DNA from: Haplosporangium gracile
Taxonomy: Eukaryota; Mortierellomycota; Mortierellomycetes; Mortierellales; Mortierellaceae
Direction of reading: 5' to 3'
Assembly: GCA_015499985.1 (NCBI GenBank)
Contig: JAAAUF010000223.1
Coordinates: forward strand, 2,829 to 44,208
Length of the DNA: 41,380 bases
Part shown: piece by piece, positions 11,169 to 22,513 of the stretch
Position numbering within the stretch: the first letter of the stretch is position 1
How the letters are laid out: each line of letters opens with the position of its first letter
Made by a program: the position numbers and the translations under genes
Notes under the pieces: generated by a model
Told to the model about the DNA's origin: nothing
What the model saw: the letters and a program-made list of their open reading frames with translations, nothing else
Databases searched by the model: none

Positions 11169-14100
11169 TTAATATCCACGCTGACCTCCACGGCCAGATA
11201 TCGACCGATCCCCCGACGATCCCAAAGGCCCGGCATGGTTGGCCATACTCGCCCCAAGGACTCCGTCGTTGGCAGGGTTGTATGTGAATCCCTTGAACTG
11301 CAGCTGCACCGTCTCACTCAAGAATGACGACTCCACCACAGAATCCAATGGCTCCTCACTTGTAAATTCCTCGTCAAAATTCGACGTATCAATCGCAGAT
11401 GACACGGACGGCTTGAAAGGAGGCTGAATCTTCTTGGCCATCAAATGAGGGAACGAAATTGGCTTGAAGAACGCATGCTGCTTGATCGCGCTCGATCCAT
11501 TGTTGCCCAGACGCTGATTGGGATCCCTTGTCAACAACGCCGTCAAAAGAGCCCTGGCATCCGGTGCCACTTCATCGGGGAACCGCAGCTCATCCTGAAG
11601 GATCTTCCTGTACATCTCATGAATGTTCTCGTCATAGAACGGTGGCAGTCCTGTCAACATCTCGTACAGCAACACACCCAATGTCCACCAGTCGACAGTC
11701 TTGGTATAGCCCTGGCCCAACAACAGCTCGGGCGCAAGGTACTCGGGAGTGCCGCAGAATGTGTTGGTTGTCTCTGTCTCTGTCATGCCGAGCTTGCACA
11801 GTCCAAAATCGCAAAGGGCGATGTGGCCAGTGTAATCCAGCAAAATGTTCTCAGGTTTGAGATCACGGTAGACCACATTGAATCCATGAAGACACTCAAG
11901 TGCGCACATCAGCTCTGCAGCATAGAACCTTGACCTCTCCTCGCTGAAACGACCTTCACGCTGCAAATGATGGAAGAGCTCTCCTCCGTTGACAAAGGCT
12001 AGGACCAGGTACAGCTTCTCAGGCGACTGGAACGAAAACTTGAGGGGGACAATAAAGGGATTGTTGATCTGGGCCAAGACTGTGCGTTCTGCCAACGTGT
12101 GGTTAACTTCACTTCGTGAGATGATATGTGCCTTGCGGATGATCTTCATGGCATAGATACGAGAAGTGTCGCGCTTGCGAACTTGCATGACCTAATTTTC
12201 ATAAAAACAATCAAGTATGAACGGGAAAATATATGGGTGGGGTGGGTGATATTAATAAAACATTGGATCGAGACAATAATAACAAAACCACCCATGAACA
12301 AGAAGACTTTGAAGAGAGGGGCCAATACGATCACGTCGACATATTTCGATATCAGATGTCAATTAGGCGGTCATTGAAAATCAAATAATTCACTCCTCAA
12401 CTGTCCCCGCCTTGGTCCGTCTCGAATGGATCAGAAACATTCGTATTCTTTTCTTCTGTGGAGGATCACAGCAACACTCGCACTCGTCGCCAGTTCTTTT
12501 TCCTCTTCCCCACAACTCTTTTTTTTTCCTGTTCGTCGATCTTCCATAGTAGCAGAGCTGTGTGTTATCCTGTAATGCATACCTTTCCAAAACTGCCCTT
12601 GCCGATGACCTTGAGAAGGTCAAACGCATCTATTGTCAAAGGTGTATTCGCCTAATCCAAATGAACACACGAAAGAGGTTAGATGGATCCAATTTACCGA
12701 TAAATCGAAGTCATTCTTCAACAGATACTAAAAATAAGGAAAAGGGTGAGTAACAACAAAGGGAACTTACGCTGTCTCGCTTGAACACGACTTGAACGCG
12801 CACCTTGCCGGTGCCTCCTCCGAGCGTGAACCACTCATCCTGCATCTGCTCGTCCCAACGAGGTTCTAACTTGACGTTACCTAAGAAGACATCTTCGCTC
12901 GACGTCTCGCTCTCCATCATACTACCAGACTTATCCATTGCCGCTACAACCTTGGGATTGGGGATGCGAATATAAAGTGACAGCTGAACATCAGAGACTC
13001 TCGAGACGTCACTAATCAGAAAAAGAAATAATGAACAATATTAGCATGAACATTCCAGCGGAGGCATGTGCGAAGCGAGAGAAGGTGAATGTGTGCGCTG
13101 TAGTCGACTTTTTTTGATTTTGTTGCTGCTACTGTTGTGATTTTTCGGCTTTTGTTGTTGTCCTGTTGTCGTTATTGTCATTGTCACTATTGGATTGTTG
13201 TTGCTGCTGATCATCCGGCTCGATGAAGTAAAAAGTTGGGAGCCTGCGCGCAGGTGAAGAAAGGAAGGGAGACACTCAATTTCATAAATGCAACCCAGCA
13301 AGCAGCCTCTACTCGCTCAAGGTTTAGTCCCTTTACATTTCGAGCTCTCGTTTTCCAAGCCGAAAAAATAAAAAAAACAACAAAAAGTCCCTTTGGGGTC
13401 TTCAATCAAAAGGTGCATGCATGATGTGCTCTCGCCGATGATTCTGCTGGTCCTGTCCTTTGTTTTCCTGTCGTCAGGCTGTTCTGCATGGCCAAACACC
13501 CCTTCTTCCCTCCTTCGTGAACCAAAAAATTGCATGCAACAAAAAAAAGGAGCATTCGATAATAATAGACCCTATGGGGTATCGACTTACAAATGAGCTC
13601 TGTACTGCCAGACGGGATTGGACAGCTCACCTCCGAGCGCATCGATCAGGACTTCGTTCTTATCAAACTCCAGCACAGCATAGGGCAACCACCACTTGCG
13701 CTGAAGCGACTCTCTGTTGCTGGTGGTCTGCTGCTGTTGCTTGGGCACAAAAGGAGGATTGCTGGAGCCGGGTGGGAGGGTCAGGCCTCGGGCCTCGACG
13801 ACTCGAATGATTAAAAGACCGTTCTTGGGTGCGCCTCCCTCGGCCCTTCCTACAGTTCCGTTTGTCTGTCCCGAGGGTGATGGCGAGTGACCAGAGGTGG
13901 GAGGGGTGGTAGAGTAAATCGAGGAGGACGAGGGCGTCTGGGAGTGACCATTGCCCTGATGCTTCGGTGGGGATGTTGCCGAGGAGACAGGGGCTGGAGG
14001 AGTTGACTTTATCTGGAGCGCAGAATTGAAGGTTGCGGTCAAGGCGGCAGCTTCCTTTTCTTTTTCCTTTTCTCTCTCCTTCTCACGTTCCTTTTCCTTG

Positions 14101-14550
14101 TGCTCTATTGGAACAAGAGTACAACAAAGCAAAGCAACAACAAAAAAAAACATGAGGTGACGAGTGAGCGATTAGTACTCCAGGTAAAAGCCATGTGTCT
14201 CGACTCTCGTAGTCGACAGCCCATTGCACACTAATAGCGATAATAATAAAAAACCAACAGACGCTCTCGCTTTTTCTGTTTCGTTTAGTAATCCCCTGTT
14301 TTTTGGTAGTTGAAGTAGAAAAAAGGATAAACGATCTCTCCGAGTATTCCATGGCGTTTGCTGTTGTTTGTTGTTGCTGTGGGTTGCTGTAATCCCCTTT
14401 TGGGCTGTTTTTTTTACACACTTTCTCTCTGTGCAGATGTATGTGTTGTATAGTTCGGTTGCTATGAGTGCGTGTTCTGGGTAGTGTGTTTTTTCTGTAT
14501 GTTTGCAAGCTGCGTAGGGAATTCTTACTCTTTGAATGCAACCAGGACAT
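11169..14550 (-). CDS. YPK1: AGC protein kinase of the YPK1/Gad8 (SGK-like) type
   Basis: Five exons: 14550-14529, 14104-13591, 13011-12771, 12651-12583 and 12191-11169, giving 622 residues with consistent phases. The first exon encodes only MSWLHSK. A charged KEKEREK-type stretch and a Ser/Pro linker follow, then a C2-like segment from about residue 102 (GLLIIRVVEARGL to HFDVSRVSDVQLSLYIRIP), as in Ypk1 and Gad8. Kinase signatures: glycine loop GKGSFGKV (276-283), Lys298, YRDLKPEN with Asp392, and DFG with Asp410. The activation loop TNTFCGTPEYLAPE places the expected PDK1-type site at Thr426. The AGC tail has a turn motif (PLDS, Ser566) and a hydrophobic motif FKGFTYN (Thr585), the expected TORC2 sites. 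The family regulates sphingolipid synthesis, endocytosis and membrane stress responses. Symbol by homology; gad8 is the fission yeast name. Confidence 0.95.
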
Positions 14551-15061
14551 GTTGATGGGCGCTAGTTGTAGTTAGGAGTAGTGGTAGCTGCCGATATAAG
14601 GGAGTTAAGTTGACAGTGGAGAGAAAGAAGGACAGGATTAGTTCGTTGCCCTTTTTTCTCGTTTCATTTGCCTTTCAGCGAAAGTGGGTCCGGCTCAAAT
14701 CATCCCTCTCCAGGTCTAAAGAAATATGTGTGTCGACACTGAAACTGGGGAAGTATCTGCTTTTTCCCTCACACCTCGGTCGGCTCTCTTATATCGATGT
14801 TCTTGTTGGGTCTTATAACGTGTATGTTGTTTCCCTAAGCGGGTGTGCGTAAGTGTGTCGATGAACTTGCTGAAAGTGAAAAGAGTGGCGTATTTGTTCT
14901 CGCTTCTTAGAATCATTTTTCAGGGGGTGATGTAGGCTATGTTACTTTGTTTGCTTGATTGTTAAAGAGATAAAAAAGACGAGGGGTTATTGTTGAAAGT
15001 GGCGGAGAAGAGAGAGTGGAGAGTGATGTGTGTAGGGCTAAGGCAGGGTTGGTCAGGAGGG

Positions 15062-15068
15062 GAAGAAG

Positions 15069-15098
<30 letters not shown>
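15062..15098. repeat. GAA trinucleotide repeat
   Basis: About twelve GAA/AAG units in a row in the divergent promoter region, about 510 bp upstream of the YPK1 ATG on that gene's strand. Confidence 0.9.
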
Positions 15099-15099
<1 letters not shown>

Positions 15100-15165
15100 G
15101 AGGAGAGGAGAGAAAACAAGAGCGATGCAAGCACTCAAAGAGCGAGAGCATGATTTGATTACAAC

Positions 15166-15210
15166 CAATTACAGATTTCTGTCAATTACAGATAATTACC
15201 TAATTGACAG
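15166..15210. promoter_or_regulatory. Clustered direct and inverted repeats, candidate regulator site
   Basis: CTGTCAATTA (15179-15188) and TAATTGACAG (15201-15210) are perfect 10-bp inverted copies with a 12-bp spacer. CAATTACAGAT also occurs twice as a direct repeat (15166-15176 and 15183-15193). The AT-rich TAATTG core resembles homeodomain-type targets, but that is inference. The cluster is about 305-350 bp upstream of the phosphatase TATA box. Confidence 0.5.
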
Positions 15211-15514
15211 TCCTCTCTGATATCTTTTCCTGCACATGCAACTCTCGCTTCCCTTATCCACACTTTACAAGACGTCCAAAGCAGTGATTACCGAAATATA
15301 TTTTAGAATACTTTTTGTATTGCTGGTTAACATCACTTGTTCAAAGCAAACGCGTTGGTGCAAACCTCGCCTTCCATCCAATGATCGTTCGCTGCCTGTA
15401 GTCCACTCCAGTCCGGCCCTCCGGCTGGCCACCCTATCCTCTTCTCCCTCCTTATTCGTCTTCCTCCTTTACACACCATCTTCCCCGAAGGCAACGACCC
15501 GTTCTTCATTCACA

Positions 15515-15522
15515 TATAAAAA
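15515..15522 (+). promoter_or_regulatory. TATA box of the phosphatase gene
   Basis: TATAAAAA lies 97 bp before the donor of the predicted 5' UTR intron and is followed by a pyrimidine-rich leader. Only one such element is present in this promoter. Confidence 0.6.
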
Positions 15523-15618
15523 GACTTGACCCCTGCTCTTCAACCCTTCTTTCTCTTACTCTTCACCCCTGCCCTCTTCCTTCACTTCAAGCATCCACTT
15601 CATCGTCCTCAAAATCAT

Positions 15619-15866
15619 GTAAGTTGATTGGCATCATGAATTCTTTTTCCTTGATCCGCAAACTCCTCCTTGTACTCGACTTCATGCATACTCTCCTTCA
15701 TCGTCTTTTGCCCTTCTTTTGTCTCTTTACCTCCTCCTTGTACTTATCTGTCCTTTCACCTTACCCCTGATTCCATTCTCCTACCTTCATGCCATGCTAA
15801 AAAGAAACATCTTTCTGTGTCTCCTTATCATTATTCTCTTATTCTCCTAATCATTCATTGCTACAG
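15619..15866 (+). other. Predicted intron in the 5' UTR of the phosphatase gene
   Basis: A strong donor (GTAAGT at 15619) and acceptor (CTACAG ending at 15866) bracket 248 bp of T/C-rich sequence just before the start ATG at 15876. Without splicing the leader would carry upstream ATGs, including one at 15617. Confidence 0.6.
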
Positions 15867-15875
15867 ACAATCAAC

Positions 15876-18374
15876 ATGGCTCGCTTCTTCTCCTTCCTCG
15901 CCGTGGCCTTCTTGGGCCTCCAATTAATTCAGGTCGACTGTGTCTCTGCCGCAAGCAACCGCATTGTCGCCGTCGGTGACATCCACAGTGACTACAAGCA
16001 GGCTCTTGCAGTCCTCCAAATGGCCAAGATCATCGACTCGAAGGGCAATTGGATCGCTGGCCAGGACACCTTTGTCCAGACTGTAAGTCTCATAAATTAG
16101 CGTTGCCATTTGGACTGGGAATAATCTTGTTACAGGGTTCATGCGCTACTTTTCTTCATGGGCAGGGGTGCGATTGCTACAATCCAAACCGACGCCCATA
16201 AATTTAAGGGATGTCATGGCATGAATGAAGAAAAACAGCAAGAACATGAACAAATGCCTCTTAACATATAAATCATGAACGTCGTCAATTACATTATCTG
16301 TTTGTTTGTTTGTTTACTTGATTGCTTTCTTGGTTCATTTATTCACCTTTCTTCACTTTCCTCTTTTTCCCATTTCTCCACAAGGGTGATAACGTTGACA
16401 GAGGTGCGGGCACCATTGAAGTTTACAAGCTGCTTCAAAGGCTTCGTGATCAGGCTAGTGCCGCCGGTGGTACTGTAAGTATCTCTTTTTCTGTTAGGTC
16501 GTATTTGTAGTAGCTGTTTAATCGATGTTGTTGTTTAGCTTGTTTGTTTATTGAATGCCGGGCCCTGTTGTTCATTGGCTGCTCAGTGAGCATTTGAACG
16601 CGTTAAATGTCGAATGATGTGAATGTCTTATTACTGTTGGTTGGCCTTCTTTTTGTTTTCTCTGTTGGTCATCTCCCTTTTTTTTGCGTAGCTTTGTTGT
16701 CGTAGTGCTTATTTGTTTATTTGTTTGTGTTGTTTGTTTTGTTTGCACTTTCTTTGATGTGTATCCGGGGATTCGCACTTGTTCCTGTTTTTATGTGTGT
16801 ACATCTAGACAAGAATGACCCATGAAAAAAAGACGAGCGCCACCTGTTGTTGTTGTTGGCTTTGTCTGCGGATGCTCATATCTCAACACAAAACTCTTTT
16901 TCTTCTTTTTTTTCTTTGACCTTCTTCTTTCCCGATAAACTCTTACTCGCCTCACCCTTTGCCCCTCCGTTGCCCTTCATCCTGTCGCCTTCGACCCTGT
17001 TTCCCATGTGCATTGGTCGATAGGTCATCAACCTCCTCGGAAAGTAAGTTGCTCCAGCGAATCAAAATACGTTTTAACCGCGTGCATGTTCACGCTTGCT
17101 CCCCTTCTTCTTCTGCGCCGTCTTTTTTCTTTCACGTAAACCACCTTATCCCCTATACTCCGATGCAGGGCCTGAAAAAAAACATATAATTTTAATTTCG
17201 GTTGCCCTCTTCGAGGGTTAGTCCAAGTAGCTCAGTTTGTTCATGGCCAATTGCTTTCCCACGCGCGTCCTACTACTTACCACAAACATCCCCCGCTTTA
17301 TCCCTCCCCCACTCATTGGCAACGAATTCACATTAGTTATCAGATCCCCCTCTTTAACTAACCGAACATCTGCCTCTCTATTATCCCCTCTCTCCCTCTT
17401 CCACATAGCCACGAGGTGATGAACTTGGGGGGAGACCTCCGCTATGTCACCAAGGAGGACACTGCCTCTTTTGGTGGTGCCACTGCCCGCAAAGCAGCCT
17501 GGGACATGCACACCGGTTGGATCGGCAAGTTTGTCTACAACAGCTTCAACATCACTCACATCCAGAACGGCCACACTCTCTTCAGCCATGCCGACATGAG
17601 CGTCGACTGGGCAGAGAAGGGCATCGACCAGATGAATTACCTTGCCCACAAGGCCCTCAAGGACAAGAAGTTTAAGGAGCCCATCTTCACAACTTATGGT
17701 AAACTACATGTATACCTTCTGGATACCTTTTTTTTTTTTTTTTGCTTGGATCAGTTTTTGTCGGGTAATTGTGCATGCAGGGTCTAACCTCTCTTTCGAT
17801 TTGCTCTTTTTTGCTGCCAACCCGTTTTATTTTCCACGTGCGTTTGTTATTACAACAAGGTCCCGTTTGGAACCGTGACCTCGCTAAGGAAGAGGCTGGT
17901 GAGGACCAGACCTGCGAAGTCATCAAGAACATTAAGCAGATCCTCGGCGTAAGTATCCTTCTATTTTTTTTGGCCCACTTGTAATCATACTGCATGCCCG
18001 TGTTTCCCCGTGCAGTTGAGCGCTAAGACGTATCTCATTTCAATTTTTCTCCGTTGTCGTAATTTTCAGGTCAAGCGCATGATCTCGGGACATACTGCCC
18101 AGTCCTCGGGCAAGGTCCTGACTCTCTGCGGCAACAGCTACATCGGCATCGATGTCGGCATCACCGCCTACTATGGTAAATTAGTGCTCTTTTTTGTTGT
18201 ATTTGCTTGCATGCTACATACAAATTGTCTTTGCCACTCCCTTCTAACACGTTCCTCATCCATTTGCAAATTCCCATAGGTGCCAACCGCGCCGCTCTCG
18301 AGATTATCGAGAACAGCGATGGTACCCAGACCGTCTTTGCCATCTACCCCTCCGGCAAGGTCATCCTCTCTTAA
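15876..18374 (+). CDS. Secreted calcineurin-like metallophosphatase (Shewanella-like phosphatase type)
   Basis: Seven coding exons: 15876-16082, 16385-16474, 17024-17043, 17409-17698, 17860-17948, 18070-18175 and 18280-18374, giving 298 residues with every phase matching. An N-terminal signal peptide (MARFFSFLAVAFLGLQLIQV) predicts secretion or entry into the endomembrane system. The metallophosphoesterase motifs appear in order: GDIHSD (34-39), GDNVDRG (70-76), GNHE (105-108), FSHAD with His166, and SGHT with His240. These residues bind the two metal ions. The pattern with VINLLGNHEVMNLGGDLRYV fits the Shewanella-like (Shelph) branch of PPP-type phosphatases, which often act on phosphotyrosine; the substrate here is unknown. 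The GNHE motif is split by an intron after a 20-nt exon. A broken partial copy lies about 1 kb downstream. Confidence 0.92.
17024..17043 (+). other. 20-nt microexon of the phosphatase gene
   Basis: This exon encodes VINLLG plus two bases of the next Asn codon. It sits between a 549-bp and a 365-bp intron, with acceptor GATAG and donor GTAAGT. Skipping it would remove the start of the metal-binding GNHE motif and shift the frame, so its inclusion is needed for active enzyme. Confidence 0.85.
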
Positions 18375-19337
18375 ACAGAGATCAAACGGAAACATATTCC
18401 CTGCCCCAAACAAAAAAAACAAGCGCCGATGAGGCGCTGAAAAAGATGGAATTCTTCCATCGAAGAAAAGAGCTCACTTTGTTTATATCGATATACCATC
18501 ATTGTTCTTTCGCAAGAACCTGTTTCTTTTCTTGTCTTCTTTAAGCTATTGTAGTCCCTTGTTCTGGATGTTTCTAGTCCCCATATGAGGCACGCCTACA
18601 TTCTCAACAAAAATAAAGGGGCAAGCTGAAAAAAAAAGAAACTTGAATATGGGCCAATTGGAGAGACGATGCAGTGGTTGCGCATGCTATTGTTGTGATG
18701 GGTGCTAGAGTGGCCCTTGATACGGTCCTTTCTCATCTGGGGAGTATTTGCACCTGCATGCTGAGCAGGAAAGGGATGTACGAATGGAAAGTGGGAGCAT
18801 TTGCAACATACTTCAAGGTCAGCATGTGTATGAAAATGCTGCGATTCCATTGAATATCAAGGTGGCCAAATGCCCCTCTCTTCCTCTCCACAACCCCTTA
18901 GTCACCTCCGCTCTTCCAATGGTTATCAATCCGTATTTTACACGCTTTCTATGCCTTTCTTTTGCCGCAAATGTTCCTTTCCGGACTCTCCTTCACACAT
19001 GCACATAATTCAATTTCGCGTTACACTCATGAAAATGGACGCGTCTCCAATCTGGCTAAATGGATGAACAGCCATCCTATCCGTTCTGCCTCTTTCTTTC
19101 TATCGATACCGCATAATCTTGACAAAGAAGCAGATCGGCAGGCCCATGGACATCGTTCTCGTTGACACTTTGTTCGATATAATATGGATGAGGTCGGGTG
19201 TCGGCCCCTCTTTGTTTCTTCTGTCACTCTTCTTCTAATATCGATTCTTCATCGCCACCTTTTCTGTCAACGCTGCCTTTATTTACCGTCACCCTTACGC
19301 CTACGTTTGATAGACAGCTTTCTCTGACTAGTTAATT
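18375..19337. other. Intergenic region downstream of the phosphatase
   Basis: No gene is recognised. The first 100 bp contain a short GC-rich inverted repeat, GCGCC..GGCGC, near 18423-18439, probably in the 3' UTR. The rest shows only short, unsupported open frames on both strands. Confidence 0.5.
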
Positions 19338-19735
19338 ATGGAATCTCCGAGATACTACTTACTTTTTTCACATTTATGCGGCATCGAAGCCCACCGGGAA
19401 CAGCATGAACATGGCGTTCATTCCGGTGTCACGATGAAGCCTCTTTTTGCATCTCTTGCTGCCACAGCGAGAAAAATATTGCTCGATGGTTCAGAAGAAC
19501 TCGCCTCTTTCGGTTCAGAAGAACTCGCCTCTTTCGGTTCAGCGGACCTCTACAAGGCGGCACAAAGCTACAAGACAGACTGGATTGGTCAATTCATCTA
19601 CAGCAATTTCAAGGCGGCCTTGGGCTGAAGAGACCTCAGAGCACGCCTGGGACGCGATTAGTCGTGCGAAGTGTTTGGCTAAGATATTTGGAAAGGACGG
19701 AAAGAAGAATACTTATCATAGGTCTTTTAGATTCG
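19338..19735 (+). pseudogene. Truncated copy of the secreted metallophosphatase
   Basis: The frame from 19338 encodes 96 residues and contains EELASFGSADLYKAAQSYKT then DWIGQFIYSNFKAALG. This matches the parent exon sequence EDTASFGGATARKAAWDMHT then GWIGKFVYNSFNIT. It stops at 19628 and has no GDIHSD, GDNVDRG or GNHE motif, so it cannot be catalytic. An exact 24-bp tandem duplication (19488-19511 and 19512-19535) repeats the GSEELASF segment. Sequence after the stop is open in another frame but no longer clearly alignable. It is best read as a decayed partial tandem duplicate. Confidence 0.65.
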
Positions 19736-19883
19736 AGCTTACCTCCTCTTGAGACGGATACGTTTCTGCTTCTCTCAAAAGTGAGCGAACAAACACAAAC
19801 GTAAATGTTACGTTCTTTTCACCATAGAATCTTTTTTTCATTGAATACTAAAGCTGTTGTATTTTTGTTTATTTTTTTATTTA

Positions 19884-21306
19884 TTATCCGTGGCGAGCTG
19901 TGTTTGCAGCGCTGGTTTGAATACTCCTGAGGACATCTACAAGAAGATTGAAGAAGCCAAGACCTGGGTCCACCACTAGTCGTTCCGAGACCAAGACCAT
20001 GTGCAGAGAAGTCAAGACCGGAAGATCGACCCATCCTGGTCCGACGCAGGTTACCATTGAAGTGTCCAAGGGTGTGAATATGGCATGAAGCATTTCAGAG
20101 TCTGGTCGAAGGCATGGACAATGTCGTCAATGTCTCCAATGGCCGATTCCCTGGACAGTAAGATCGTGACACGCTGGAGTGAGACAAGGCCATGGGCTCA
20201 TTGTGGTGCCTGCAGAGTTTCGTCCTGTGCTAGTGATACGCGTTTCCCATATGTATTGCCAGTCGCAGTATCACGAACAATCCACTTCATGTGGTTCCTC
20301 TCCTGAACCGCCTACTTGAAGATCCCAGCACGCGCGCTGCTGATTTCCAGGCGTTTCAAGGTTCGGCATTGCTGGAGGACCAACTGGTTGCTGCAGACGA
20401 TGTGGTCTCATGACTCTGGAAGTCCATGATTTATGATACTTTGAACGTGCGTAAGATCAGTTGACAGGGGGTGGGCCAAGAAATGCGGTCCGTTGAACCA
20501 CCCGAGGTATGTTGGATTAGAAAGTGGTAGCAGAAGACGGTAGAAATCCACTCGGATGCGGTCAATCATTTCCGAGCCGACCATTTGCCACACACAGCCT
20601 TCCAGACAGTCAAAGGACTTAAGCTGGCTCTTGAACAATTGCACATGGTCCTTGACAAACTGCAACTGGTCCTGGATCACCTCATCTCTGCTCTGCTTGT
20701 TGGTTTTCCTGTCCAATTCGCTCTCGGTCTCTCTGTCGAACTCGTCATCGTAATTGCCATCAATCTCACCGAAAATGTCGTCGTCGCCGTCGAAGGGATC
20801 CTCAAAGTAGGAGACATATCCTGGTGCAAAAGGGTTCGACTGGTAGAGCCGGTCAAACTCGTCGCTCTTGATGTATTCGAGCAGGTGACGAGTAAGATCT
20901 ATCGGCAGGAGAGCGTGTTTCAGCTTCCAGGAGTCCGATGCTTGAATGTTGAGATGGCGGATATGGGCGAGGTAGTCGAGCGACTAGCTGCTTGCTGCTG
21001 TTGTCGTTTAAGAATAGTCGGTAGGGTCGGGGATGAGGGCCAGAAAGAGGGACTTGAGGACATTGCCGACAGGAAGACGGCTGAGGAGCGTGCGAGTGAG
21101 CTTTTCATACGATCCAGGTTTAGTTCCGTGATCTTGGTGAAAGATAGTCCGGTAAGGGTCGTTGTAGAGGATGGGGAGCGTTATAGAGGGGCGATGTATT
21201 TGTTCACAGTGGGGAGACTGGCCAGTTCGGAGAGGCAGTCTTCCTCGTCGAGGATATGGATGATACGTTCCAGGCACTCGACTGGCAGTTGTGAGAGTAG
21301 GTCCAT
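19884..21306 (-). pseudogene. Decayed F-box/leucine-rich-repeat gene (family A, copy 2)
   Basis: The likely start at 21306 gives MDLLSQLPVECLERIIHILD, an F-box-like opening. A one-base frameshift near 21190 breaks KYIAPL from TLPILYNDPYRTIFHQ. In-frame stops follow at 21008 (TAA) and about 20990 (TAG). The frame then runs SLDYLAHIRHLNIQASDSWK to QSIINHGLPES, with an acidic stretch (FDGDDDIFGEIDGNYDDEFD), to a TGA at 20408. Homology to copy 1 continues beyond the stop (QCRTLKRLEI, DIDDIVHAFDQTL, GWVDLPVLTSL) with more stops and another frame change. Compared with copy 1 it is about 1 kb shorter at the C-terminal LRR end. Role unknown; a former SCF substrate receptor is the family expectation. 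Confidence 0.65.
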
Positions 21307-22513
21307 TGTGAACAACGTAAGGTGGATGCACTGTGTTGGTTGAATCGAGTCGAATGAAAAAGGGAAGGAAGGAAAGAAGGAAGGAATGATAGACAGAGTG
21401 AGAGCGAGAGTGAGGAAGCAAAGAAAGTGAAGTGTGGGAGAAAGGTTAAATTGTGTCATTTGCTGAAGCGTGTTTCTGACTGGGGAGAGAGAGTGGGTTC
21501 CATGTTCTAGCCCTCCCTAATTGACCGTGCGTAACTGCACACTCTCATTCTGTTATCCTCCTCGTTGCTACCCCACGCTTCCTTTCATCACAACCCTAGT
21601 CAGGACAAAGGGCAGGAACCAACTCATGGACAGCGACATCGACATGGAGACAGACAAGACCTTTGAAGAGTCCCATCGCTATCCGACTCTAAGACCCAAC
21701 TTTATAAACGTCTTTCATAACTAATCTTTAGGATGGGAGGCATTCAACAGAAACCTGAATCACACAGTGAACCCAGGACAGGAGCTGATCATCAAGTCTA
21801 GTTTAAAGCCACGCCAGAAAAGACACAGTCCCCATTTCTTCAACAGCAGCTATAATTCGTACCCAATTAGACCAGCAGCTATGCGTGCAATTGATACCCA
21901 TGGAGCCGTTGCGGTGCATTAATGCTTGCGCTTGATCATGCCCTGGAGAAGCCTCCACCTCCTAACTCGTTTACCACGCAATAGGCAAATGAAAAGGCAA
22001 GCAGGATGGCAGAATTGCCACAACGTCCTTGGAAAATGGACAAGGGTGTGCGAAGACAAGAACTAGTCTAGGCAGGAAGTATCACTCGCTGCGACCATTT
22101 TTCAGCAATTGGGTTTGGACAATACCACCAGCAAGTGCTGGTTGGTCAAAACAACAGACAGCAGGGCAGGTGATGCACCAAGGACTCAACGCGTCATGGA
22201 AAAAGGCTTGGTTCTCGCTGCTGCTGCTTATCATTGTTTATGAGGCTCATGGTATGGCAGGAACATTTACACCAGCAAAAATAAACGTAATGGTCAATTA
22301 ATTAACAAAGTTTGTATACAACCAAACAACATAAACTGACAAAGCGATCGTACGTTTCTTTTACTTTGTTTCAAGACTCAGGACTGGATATTGCCTGCAT
22401 GAAACATCGCCATATGCGATGTTTGTTTTATTATTATTATTGTAGTAGCTTGTGCTGTGGCTGTACGGGTTGGTTGAGCCAAATGGAAGGTGTAGACTAT
22501 TCCCTGCCAATCC
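21307..22513. other. Intergenic region with one weak open frame
   Basis: No confident gene. The frame at 21734-21922 (WEAFNRNLNHTVNPGQELII onward, ending AIDTHGAVAVH) follows a CTAAT..TTTAG acceptor-like site and looks coding in composition. No upstream exon could be joined to it. It may be an exon remnant. Confidence 0.4.

Larger units (their letters stand above)
14551..15875. other. Divergent intergenic region (YPK1 and phosphatase promoters)
   Basis: This lies between the YPK1 start (14550, minus) and the phosphatase start (15876, plus). It holds a GAA repeat at 15062-15098, an inverted repeat at 15179-15210, a TATA box at 15515-15522, a T/C-rich leader and a 5' UTR intron. No convincing open frame was found. 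Confidence 0.65.

Noticed and set aside
13587..14153. Hydrophobic MFFFVVALLCCTLV N-terminus as a signal anchor on the C2 exon of the kinase
   Set aside because: This stretch is the 3' end of intron 1. A branch and acceptor (CCAATAG) precede KHKEKEREK, and the true first exon encodes MSWLHSK.
22029..22301. 90-codon plus-strand open frame near the F-box array
   Set aside because: It has no ATG at its beginning, no motif and no splice partner. Its composition does not stand out from background.
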